From Nansenia antarctica (taxonomy: Eukaryota > Chordata > Actinopteri > Argentiniformes > Microstomatidae): DNA of 64,000 bases. Of this stretch, positions 51,660 to 62,418 are shown piece by piece. Each line of letters begins with the position of its first letter. The first letter of the stretch is position 1. The position numbers and the translations under genes are program-made. The stretch covers positions 1-64,000 of the forward strand of contig CAXDII010000319.1 of the NCBI GenBank assembly GCA_963989245.1, in the 5' to 3' direction. The notes beneath the pieces are model-generated. The model ran no database searches and was not told the DNA's origin. It saw only the letters and a program-made list of their open reading frames with translations.

Positions 51660-53540
51660 ACGTTGATCACTTTTGAGCAAAAGGCTGCACACACCCAATT
51701 CAAGTTGCTCTGATTGTCATTTAGAGTTACATTATAGGAGCATTCAGCAACAAGTCAAAATGTGCTCCAGAAAAGCAGAAAACAACACTGATAGAACTTG
51801 AGAACGAATGCAAAAAACAGTCCACTCTAAGAACAGGCCGCTTGGACACTTTCAGAACAGCTCTGTTAATGACTGAAAACAGCTCTCGAAGAGATTGTCA
51901 AAAGAGACTCCGAAAACGAAACGTTGATCACTTTTGAGCAAAAGGCTGCACACACGCAATTCAAGTTGCTCTGATTGTCATTTAGAGTTACATTATAGGA
52001 TTATTCAACAACAAGTCAAAATGTGCTCGTGAAAGGCAGAAAACAACACTTTGATAGTTTAATATAACTTGAGAACGAATGCAAGAAAACAGTCCACTCT
52101 AAGAACAGGCCGCTTGGACACTTTCAGAACAGCTCTGTTAATGACTGTAAACAGCTCTCGAAGAGATTGTCAAAAGAGACTCCGAAAACGAAACGTTGAT
52201 CACTTTTGAGCAAAAGGCTGCACACACGCAATTCAAGTTGCTCTGATTGTCATTTAGAGTTACATTATAGGATTATTCAACAACAAGTCAAAATGTGCTT
52301 GTGAAAGGCAGAAAACAACACTTTGATAGTTTGATATAACTTGAGAACGAATGCAAAAAACAGTCCACTCTAAGAACAGGCCGCTTGGACACTTTCAGAA
52401 CAGCTCTGTTAATGACTGAAAACAGCTCTCGAAGAGATTGTCAAAAGAGACTCTGAAAACGAAACGTTGATCACTTTTGAGCAAAAGGCTGCACACACGC
52501 AATTCAAGTTGCTCTGATTGTCATTTAGAGTTACATTATAGGATTATTCAACAACAAGTCAAAATGTGCTCGTGAAAGGCAGAAAACAGCACTTTGATAG
52601 TTTGATATAACTTGAGAACGAATGCAAAAAACAGTCCACTCTAAGAACAGGCCGCTTGGACACTTTCAGAACAGCTCTGTTAATGACTGAAAACAGCTCT
52701 CGAAGAGATTGTCAAAAGAGACTCTGAAAACGAAACGTTGATCACTTTTGAGCAAAAAGCTGCACACACGCAATTCAAGTTGCTCTGATTGTCATTTAGA
52801 GTTACATTATAGGATTATTCAACAAGTCAAAATGTGCTCGTGAAAGGCAGAAACAACACTGATAGTTTGATATAACTTGAGAACGAATGAAAAAACAGTC
52901 CACTCTAAGAACAGGCCGCTTGGACACTTTCAGAACAGCTCTCTTAATGACTGAAAACAGCTCTCGAAGAGATTGTCAAAAGAGACTCTGAAAACGAAAC
53001 GTTGATCACTTTTGAGCAAAAGGCTGCACACACGCAATTCAAGTTGCTCTGATTGTCATTTAGAGTTACATTATAGGATTATTCAACAACAAGTCAAAAT
53101 GTGCTCGTGAAAGGCAGAAAACAACACTTTGATAGTTTGATATAACTTGAGAACGAATGCAAAAAACAGTCCACTCTAAGAACAGGCCGCTTGGACACTT
53201 TCAGAACAGCTCTGTTAATGACTGAAAACAGCTCTCGAAGAGATTGTCAAAAGAGACTCTGAAAACGAAACGTTGATCACTTTTGAGCAAAAGGCTGCAC
53301 ACACGCAATTCAAGTTGCTCTGATTGTCATTTAGAGTTACATTATAGGATTATTCAACAACAAGTCAAAATGTGCTCGTGAAAGGCAGAAAACAACACTT
53401 TGATAGTTTGATATAACTTGAGAACGAATGCAAAAAACAGTCCACTCTAAGAACAGGCCGCTTGGACACTTTCAGAACAGCTCTGTTAATGACTGAAAAC
53501 AGCTCTCGAAGAGATTGTCAAAAGAGACTCCGAAAACGAA
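51660..53540 (+). repeat. D-E-s-I-K/N-s-s block (7 monomers)
   Basis: D with CACACCC 51660, E 51921, s with GCTTGTG 52193, I 52464, K/N mosaic 52735 (264 bp), T 52999, C 53270. The block from 56492 begins the same way (D-E-s-I-K/N), so the mosaic was formed before this unit was duplicated. Confidence 0.84.
52735..52998 (+). repeat. K/N mosaic monomer, copy 1 (264 bp)
   Basis: The left part has the K marker GCAAAAAGCTGC. The right part has all N markers: GCAGAAACAACACTGATAG, GAATGAAAAAAC and GCTCTCTTAATG. A CAA loss (CAACAAG) lies between them. The switch point is between monomer bases 24 and about 118. This is a crossover or conversion junction inside a monomer. An identical arrangement lies at 57567. 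Confidence 0.9.
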
Positions 53541-55949
53541 ACGTTGATCACTTTTGAGCAAAAGGCTGCACACACGCAATTCAAGTTGCTCTGATTGTCA
53601 TTTAGAGTTACATTATAGGAGCATTCAGCAACAAGTCAAAATGTGCTCCAGAAAAGCAGAAAACAACACTGATAGAACTTGAGAACGAATGCAAAAAACA
53701 GTCCACTCTAAGAACAGGCCGCTTGGACACTTTCAGAACAGCTCTGTTAATGACTGAAAACAGCTCTCGAAGAGATTGTCAAAAGAGACTCTGAAAACGA
53801 AACGTTGATCACTTTTGAGCAAAAGGCTGCACACACGCAATTCAAGTTGCTCTGATTGTCATTTAGAGTTACAATATAGGATTATTCAACAACAAGTCAA
53901 AATGTGCTCGTGAAAGGCAGAAAACAACACTTTGATAGTTTGATATAACTTGAGAACGAATGCAAAAAACAGTCCACTCTAAGAACAGGCCGCTTGGACA
54001 CTTTCAGAACAGCTCTGTTAATGACTGAAAACAGCTCTCGAAGAGATTGTCAAAAGAGACTCTGAAAACGAAACGTTGATCACTTTTGAGCAAAAGGCTG
54101 CACACACGCAATTCAAGTTGCTCTGATTGTCATTTAGAGTTACAATATAGGATTATTCAACAACAAGTCAAAATGTGCTCGTGAAAGGCAGAAAACAACA
54201 CTTTGATAGTTTGATATAACTTGAGAACGAATGCAAAAAACAGTCCACTCTAAGAACAGGCCGCTTGGACACTTTCAGAACAGCTCTGTTAATGACTGAA
54301 AACAGCTCTCGAAGAGATTGTCAAAAGAGACTCCGAAAACGAAACGTTGATCACTTTTGAGCAAAAGGCTGCACACACGCAATTCAAGTTGCTCTGATTG
54401 TCATTTAGAGTTACATTATAGGAGCATTCAGCAACAAGTCAAAATGTGCTCCAGAAAAGCAGAAAACAACACTGATAGAACTTGAGAACGAATGCAAAAA
54501 ACAGTCCACTCTAAGAACAGGCCGCTTGGACACTTTCAGAACAGCTCTGTTAATGACTGAAAACAGCTCTCGAAGAGATTGTCAAAAGAGACTCTGAAAA
54601 CGAAACGTTGATCACTTTTGAGCAAAAGGCTGCACACACGCAATTCAAGTTGCTCTGATTGTCATTTAGAGTTACAATATAGGATTATTCAACAACAAGT
54701 CAAAATGTGCTCGTGAAAGGCAGAAAACAACACTTTGATAGTTTGATATAACTTGAGAACGAATGCAAAAAACAGTCCACTCTAAGAACAGGCCGCTTGG
54801 ACACTTTCAGAACAGCTCTGTTAATGACTGAAAACAGCTCTCGAAGAGATTGTCAAAAGAGACTCTGAAAACGAAACGTTGATCACTTTTGAGCAAAAGG
54901 CTGCACACACGCAATTCAAGTTGCTCTGATTGTCATTTAGAGTTACAATATAGGATTATTCAACAACAAGTCAAAATGTGCTCGTGAAAGGCAGAAAACA
55001 ACACTTTGATAGTTTGATATAACTTGAGAACGAATGCAAAAAACAGTCCACTCTAAGAACAGGCCGCTTGGACACTTTCAGAACAGCTCTGTTAATGACT
55101 GAAAACAGCTCTCGAAGAGATTGTCAAAAGAGACTCCGAAAACGAAACGTTGATCACTTTTGAGCAAAAGGCTGCACACACGCAATTCAAGTTGCTCTGA
55201 TTGTCATTTAGAGTTACATTATAGGAGCATTCAGCAACAAGTCAAAATGTGCTCCAGAAAAGCAGAAAACAACACTGATAGAACTTGAGAACGAATGCAA
55301 AAAACAGTCCACTCTAAGAACAGGCCGCTTGGACACTTTCAGAACAGCTCTGTTAATGACTGAAAACAGCTCTCGAAGAGATTGTCAAAAGAGACTCTGA
55401 AAACGAAACGTTGATCACTTTTGAGCAAAAGGCTGCACACACGCAATTCAAGTTGCTCTGATTGTCATTTAGAGTTACAATATAGGATTATTCAACAACA
55501 AGTCAAAATGTGCTCGTGAAAGGCAGAAAACAACACTTTGATAGTTTGATATAACTTGAGAACGAATGCAAAAAACAGTCCACTCTAAGAACAGGCCGCT
55601 TGGACACTTTCAGAACAGCTCTGTTAATGACTGAAAACAGCTCTCGAAGAGATTGTCAAAAGAGACTCTGAAAACGAAACGTTGATCACTTTTGAGCAAA
55701 AGGCTGCACACACGCAATTCAAGTTGCTCTGATTGTCATTTAGAGTTACAATATAGGATTATTCAACAACAAGTCAAAATGTGCTCGTGAAAGGCAGAAA
55801 ACAACACTTTGATAGTTTGATATAACTTGAGAACGAATGCAAAAAACAGTCCACTCTAAGAACAGGCCGCTTGGACACTTTCAGAACAGCTCTGTTAATG
55901 ACTGAAAACAGCTCTCGAAGAGATTGTCAAAAAAAACTCCGAAAACGAA
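53541..55949 (+). repeat. D-J-J tandem triplication (3 x 803 bp)
   Basis: Units start at 53541, 54344 and 55147, each 261+271+271 bp. The first two end CTCCG in the second J; the third ends CAAAAAAAACTCCG. D in these units has CACACGC rather than CACACCC and is not followed by E. The same D-J-J order with the long A run occurs once at 50315-51117, a likely source. Confidence 0.9.
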
Positions 55950-56491
55950 ACGTTGATCACTTTTGAGCAAAAGGCTGCACACACGCAATTCAAGTTGCTC
56001 TGATTGTCATTTAGAGTTACATTATAGGATTATTCAACAACAAGTCAAAATGTGCTCGTGAAAGGCAGAAAACAACACTTTGATAGTTTGATATAACTTG
56101 AGAACGAATGCAAAAAACAGTCCACTCTAAGAACAGGCCGCTTGGACACTTTCAGAACAGCTCTGTTAATGACTGAAAACAGCTCTCGAAGAGATTGTCA
56201 AAAGAGACTCTGAAAACGAAACGTTGATCACTTTTGAGCAAAAGGCTGCACACACGCAATTCAAGTTGCTCTGATTGTCATTTAGAGTTACATTATAGGA
56301 TTATTCAACAACAAGTCAAAATGTGCTCGTGAAAGGCAGAAAACAACACTTTGATAGTTTGATATAACTTGAGAACGAATGCAAAAAACAGTCCACTCTA
56401 AGAACAGGCCGCTTGGACACTTTCAGAACAGCTCTGTTAATGACTGAAAACAGCTCTCGAAGAGATTGTCAAAAGAGACTCCGAAAACGAA
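55950..56491 (+). repeat. Two standard monomers (T, C)
   Basis: Monomers at 55950 (T) and 56221 (C) lie between the D-J-J triplication and the next D. The same T, C pair precedes D at 51118, 52999, 58102 and 61073 onward, making 's-s-D' a stable junction. Confidence 0.85.
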
Positions 56492-58643
56492 ACGTTGATC
56501 ACTTTTGAGCAAAAGGCTGCACACACCCAATTCAAGTTGCTCTGATTGTCATTTAGAGTTACATTATAGGAGCATTCAGCAACAAGTCAAAATGTGCTCC
56601 AGAAAAGCAGAAAACAACACTGATAGAACTTGAGAACGAATGCAAAAAACAGTCCACTCTAAGAACAGGCCGCTTGGACACTTTCAGAACAGCTCTGTTA
56701 ATGACTGAAAACAGCTCTCGAAGAGATTGTCAAAAGAGACTCCGAAAACGAAACGTTGATCACTTTTGAGCAAAAGGCTGCACACACGCAATTCAAGTTG
56801 CTCTGATTGTCATTTAGAGTTACATTATAGGATTATTCAACAACAAGTCAAAATGTGCTCGTGAAAGGCAGAAAACAACACTTTGATAGTTTAATATAAC
56901 TTGAGAACGAATGCAAGAAAACAGTCCACTCTAAGAACAGGCCGCTTGGACACTTTCAGAACAGCTCTGTTAATGACTGTAAACAGCTCTCGAAGAGATT
57001 GTCAAAAGAGACTCCGAAAACGAAACGTTGATCACTTTTGAGCAAAAGGCTGCACACACGCAATTCAAGTTGCTCTGATTGTCATTTAGAGTTACATTAT
57101 AGGATTATTCAACAACAAGTCAAAATGTGCTCGTGAAAGGCAGAAAACAACACTTTGATAGTTTGATATAACTTGAGAACGAATGCAAAAAACAGTCCAC
57201 TCTAAGAACAGGCCGCTTGGACACTTTCAGAACAGCTCTGTTAATGACTGAAAACAGCTCTCGAAGAGATTGTCAAAAGAGACTCTGAAAACGAAACGTT
57301 GATCACTTTTGAGCAAAAGGCTGCACACACGCAATTCAAGTTGCTCTGATTGTCATTTAGAGTTACATTATAGGATTATTCAACAACAAGTCAAAATGTG
57401 CTCGTGAAAGGCAGAAAACAGCACTTTGATAGTTTGATATAACTTGAGAACGAATGCAAAAAACAGTCCACTCTAAGAACAGGCCGCTTGGACACTTTCA
57501 GAACAGCTCTGTTAATGACTGAAAACAGCTCTCGAAGAGATTGTCAAAAGAGACTCTGAAAACGAAACGTTGATCACTTTTGAGCAAAAAGCTGCACACA
57601 CGCAATTCAAGTTGCTCTGATTGTCATTTAGAGTTACATTATAGGATTATTCAACAAGTCAAAATGTGCTCGTGAAAGGCAGAAACAACACTGATAGTTT
57701 GATATAACTTGAGAACGAATGAAAAAACAGTCCACTCTAAGAACAGGCCGCTTGGACACTTTCAGAACAGCTCTCTTAATGACTGAAAACAGCTCTCGAA
57801 GAGATTGTCAAAAGAGACTCTGAAAACGAAACGTTGATCACTTTTGAGCAAAAGGCTGCACACACGCAATTCAAGTTGCTCTGATTGTCATTTAGAGTTA
57901 CATTATAGGATTATTCAACAACAAGTCAAAATGTGCTCGTGAAAGGCAGAAAACAACACTTTGATAGTTTGATATAACTTGAGAACGAATGCAAAAAACA
58001 GTCCACTCTAAGAACAGGCCGCTTGGACACTTTCAGAACAGCTCTGTTAATGACTGAAAACAGCTCTCGAAGAGATTGTCAAAAAAAACTCCGAAAACGA
58101 AACGTTGATCACTTTTGAGCAAAAGGCTGCACACACGCAATTCAAGTTGCTCTGATTGTCATTTAGAGTTACATTATAGGATTATTCAACAACAAGTCAA
58201 AATGTGCTCGTGAAAGGCAGAAAACAACACTTTGATAGTTTGATATAACTTGAGAACGAATGCAAAAAACAGTCCACTCTAAGAACAGGCCGCTTGGACA
58301 CTTTCAGAACAGCTCTGTTAATGACTGAAAACAGCTCTCGAAGAGATTGTCAAAAGAGACTCTGAAAACGAAACGTTGATCACTTTTGAGCAAAAGGCTG
58401 CACACACGCAATTCAAGATGCTCTGATTGTCATTTAGAGTTACATTATAGGATTATTCAACAACAAGTCAAAATGTGCTCGTGAAAGGCAGAAAACAACA
58501 CTTTGATAGTTTGATATAACTTGAGAACGAATGCAAAAAACAGTCCACTCTAAGAACAGGCCGCTTGGACACTTTCAGAACAGCTCTGTTAATGACTGAA
58601 AACAGCTCTCGAAGAGATTGTCAAAAGAGACTCCGAAAACGAA
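56492..58643 (+). repeat. D-E-s-I-K/N-s-s-s block (8 monomers)
   Basis: D 56492, E 56753, s 57025, I 57296, K/N mosaic 57567, C with CAAAAAAAACTCCG 57831, T 58102, C with CAAGATGCTCTG 58373. It resembles 51660-53540 plus one monomer. The long-A-run ending, elsewhere found in J monomers and at 30589, sits here on a standard body. Confidence 0.83.
57567..57830 (+). repeat. K/N mosaic monomer, copy 2 (264 bp)
   Basis: It has the same K-left, N-right structure, CAA loss and length as the monomer at 52735. The two lie 4832 bp apart within otherwise matching D-E-s-I context, so one duplication event rather than two separate mosaics is the simpler explanation. Confidence 0.9.
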
Positions 58644-61343
58644 ACGTTGATCACTTTTGAGCAAAAGGCTGCACACACCCAATTCAAGTTGCTCTGATTG
58701 TCATTTAGAGTTACATTATAGGAGCATTCAGCAACAAGTCAAAATGTGCTCCAGAAAAGCAGAAAACAACACTGATAGAACTTGAGAACGAATGCAAAAA
58801 ACAGTCCACTCTAAGAACAGGCCGCTTGGACACTTTCAGAACAGCTCTGTTAATGACTGAAAACAGCTCTCGAAGAGATTGTCAAAAGAGACTCCGAAAA
58901 CGAAACGTTGATCACTTTTGAGCAAAAGGCTGCACACACGCAATTCAAGTTGCTCTGATTGTCATTTAGAGTTACATTATAGGATTATTCAACAACAAGT
59001 CAAAATGTGCTCGTGAAAGGCAGAAAACAACACTTTGATAGTTTGATATAACTTGAGAACGAATGCAAAAAACAGTCCACTCTAAGAACAGGCCGCTTGG
59101 ACACTTTCAGAACAGCTCTGTTAATGACTGAAAACAGCTCTCGAAGAGATTGTCAAAAGAGACTCTGAAAACGAAACGTTGATCACTTTTGAGCAAAAGG
59201 CTGCACACACGCAATTCAAGTTGCTCTGATTGTCATTTAGAGTTACATTATAGGATTATTCAACAACAAGTCAAAATGTGCTCGTGAAAGGCAGAAAACA
59301 GCACTTTGATAGTTTGATATAACTTGAGAACGAATGCAAAAAACAGTCCACTCTAAGAACAGGCCGCTTGGACACTTTCAGAACAGCTCTGTTAATGACT
59401 GAAAACAGCTCTCGAAGAGATTGTCAAAAGAGACTCTGAAAACGAAACGTTGATCACTTTTGAGCAAAAAGCTGCACACACGCAATTCAAGTTGCTCTGA
59501 TTGTCATTTAGAGTTACATTATAGGATTATTCAACAACAAGTCAAAATGTGCTCGTGAAAGGCAGAAAACAACACTTTGATAGTTTGATATAACTTGAGA
59601 ACGAATGCAAAAAACAGTCCACTCTAAGAACAGGCCGCTTGGACACTTTCAGAACAGCTCTGTTAATGACTGAAAACAGCTCTCGAAGAGATTGTCAAAA
59701 GAGACTCTGAAAACGAAACGTTGATCACTTTTGAGCAAAAGGCTGCACACACGCAATTCAAGTTGCTCTGATTGTCATTTAGAGTTACATTATAGGATTA
59801 TTCAACAACAAGTCAAAATGTGCTCGTGAAAGGCAGAAAACAGCACTTTGATAGTTTGATATAACTTGAGAACGAATGCAAAAAACAGTCCACTCTAAGA
59901 ACAGGCCGCTTGGACACTTTCAGAACAGCTCTGTTAATGACTGAAAACAGCTCTCGAAGAGATTGTCAAAAGCGACTCTGAAAACGAAACGTTGATCACT
60001 TTTGAGCAAAAAGCTGCACACACGCAATTCAAGTTGCTCTGATTGTCATTTAGAGTTACATTATAGGATTATTCAACAACAAGTCAAAATGTGCTCGTGA
60101 AAGGCAGAAAACAACACTTTGATAGTTTGATATAACTTGAGAACGAATGCAAAAAACAGTCCACTCTAAGAACAGGCCGCTTGGACACTTTCAGAACAGC
60201 TCTGTTAATGACTGAAAACAGCTCTCGAAGAGATTGTCAAAAGAGACTCTGAAAACGAAACGTTGATCACTTTTGAGCAAAAGGCTGCACACACGCAATT
60301 CAAGTTGCTCTGATTGTCATTTAGAGTTACAATATAGGATTATTCAACAACAAGTCAAAATGTGCTCGTGAAAGGCAGAAAACAACACTTTGATAGTTTG
60401 ATATAACTTGAGAACGAATGCAAAAAACAGTCCACTCTAAGAACAGGCCGCTTGGACACTTTCAGAACAGCTCTGTTAATGACTGAAAACAGCTCTCGAA
60501 GAGATTGTCAAAAGAGACTCTGAAAACGAAACGTTGATCACTTTTGAGCAAAAGGCTGCACACACGCAATTCAAGTTGCTCTGATTGTCATTTAGAGTTA
60601 CAATATAGGATTATTCAACAACAAGTCAAAATGTGCTCGTGAAAGGCAGAAAACAACACTTTGATAGTTTGATATAACTTGAGAACGAATTCAAAAAACA
60701 GTCCACTCTAAGAACAGGCCGCTTGGACACTTTCAGAACAGCTCTGTTAATGACTGAAAACAGCTCTCGAAGAGATTGTCAAAAAAAACTCCGAAAACGA
60801 AACGTTGATCACTTTTGAGCAAAAGGCTGCACACACGCAATTCAAGTTGCTCTGATTGTCATTTAGAGTTACATTATAGGATTATTCAACAACAAGTCAA
60901 AATGTGGTCGTGAAAGGCAGAAAACAACACTTTGATAGTTTGATATAACTTGAGAACGAATGCAAAAAACAGTCCACTCTAAGAACAGGCCGCTTGGACA
61001 CTTTCAGAACAGCTCTGTTAATGACTGAAAACAGCTCTCGAAGAGATTGTCAAAAGAGACTCTGAAAACGAAACGTTGATCACTTTTGAGCAAAAGGCTG
61101 CACACACGCAATTCAAGTTGCTCTGATTGTCATTTAGAGTTACATTATAGGATTATTCAACAACAAGTCAAAATGTGCTCGTGAAAGGCAGAAAACAACA
61201 CTTTGATAGTTTGATATAACTTGAGAACGAATGCAAAAAACAGTCCACTCTAAGAACAGGCCGCTTGGACACTTTCAGAACAGCTCTGTTAATGACTGAA
61301 AACAGCTCTCGAAGAGATTGTCAAAAGAGACTCCGAAAACGAA
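58644..61343 (+). repeat. D-s-(I-K)x2-J-J-s-s block (10 monomers)
   Basis: D with CACACCC 58644, s 58905, I 59176, K 59447, I ending AGCGACTCTG 59718, K 59989, J 60260, J with GAATTCAAAA and CAAAAAAAACTCCG 60531, T with GTGGTCGTG 60802, C 61073. This is the only CACACCC-type D not followed by E. The I-K pair is tandemly duplicated (59176-60259, 542 bp each). Confidence 0.83.
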
Positions 61344-62418
61344 ACGTTGATCACTTTTGAGCAAAAGGCTGCACACACCCAATTCAAGTTGCTCTGATTG
61401 TCATTTAGAGTTACATTATAGGAGCATTCAGCAACAAGTCAAAATGTGCTCCAGAAAAGCAGAAAACAACACTGATAGAACTTGAGAACGAATGCAAAAA
61501 ACAGTCCACTCTAAGAACAGGCCGCTTGGACACTTTCAGAACAGCTCTGTTAATGACTGAAAACAGCTCTCGAAGAGATTGTCAAAAGAGACTCCGAAAA
61601 CGAAACGTTGATCACTTTTGAGCAAAAGGCTGCACACACGCAATTCAAGTTGCTCTGATTGTCATTTAGAGTTACATTATAGGATTATTCAACAACAAGT
61701 CAAAATGTGCTCGTGAAAGGCAGAAAACAACACTTTGATAGTTTAATATAACTTGAGAACGAATGCAAGAAAACAGTCCACTCTAAGAACAGGCCGCTTG
61801 GACACTTTCAGAACAGCTCTGTTAATGACTGTAAACAGCTCTCGAAGAGATTGTCAAAAGAGACTCCGAAAACGAAACGTTGATCACTTTTGAGCAAAAG
61901 GCTGCACACACGCAATTCAAGTTGCTCTGATTGTCATTTAGAGTTACATTATAGGATTATTCAACAACAAGTCAAAATGTGCTCGTGAAAGGCAGAAAAC
62001 AACACTTTGATAGTTTGATATAACTTGAGAACGAATGCAAAAAACAGTCCACTCTAAGAACAGGCCGCTTGGACACTTTCAGAACAGCTCTGTTAATGAC
62101 TGAAAACAGCTCTCGAAGAGATTGTCAAAAGAGACTCTGAAAACGAAACGTTGATCACTTTTGAGCAAAAGGCTGCACACACGCAATTCAAGTTGCTCTG
62201 ATTGTCATTTAGAGTTACATTATAGGATTATTCAACAACAAGTCAAAATGTGCTCGTGAAAGGCAGAAAACAACACTTTGATAGTTTGATATAACTTGAG
62301 AACGAATGCAAAAAACAGTCCACTCTAAGAACAGGCCGCTTGGACACTTTCAGAACAGCTCTGTTAATGACTGAAAACAGCTCTCGAAGAGATTGTCAAA
62401 AGAGACTCCGAAAACGAA
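61344..62418 (+). repeat. D-E-s-s four-monomer unit (1075 bp)
   Basis: D 61344, E 61605, T 61877, C 62148: the same order and length as 26537-27611, 35 kb away. It may be a short form produced twice by deletion, or a long-range copy. Confidence 0.84.
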
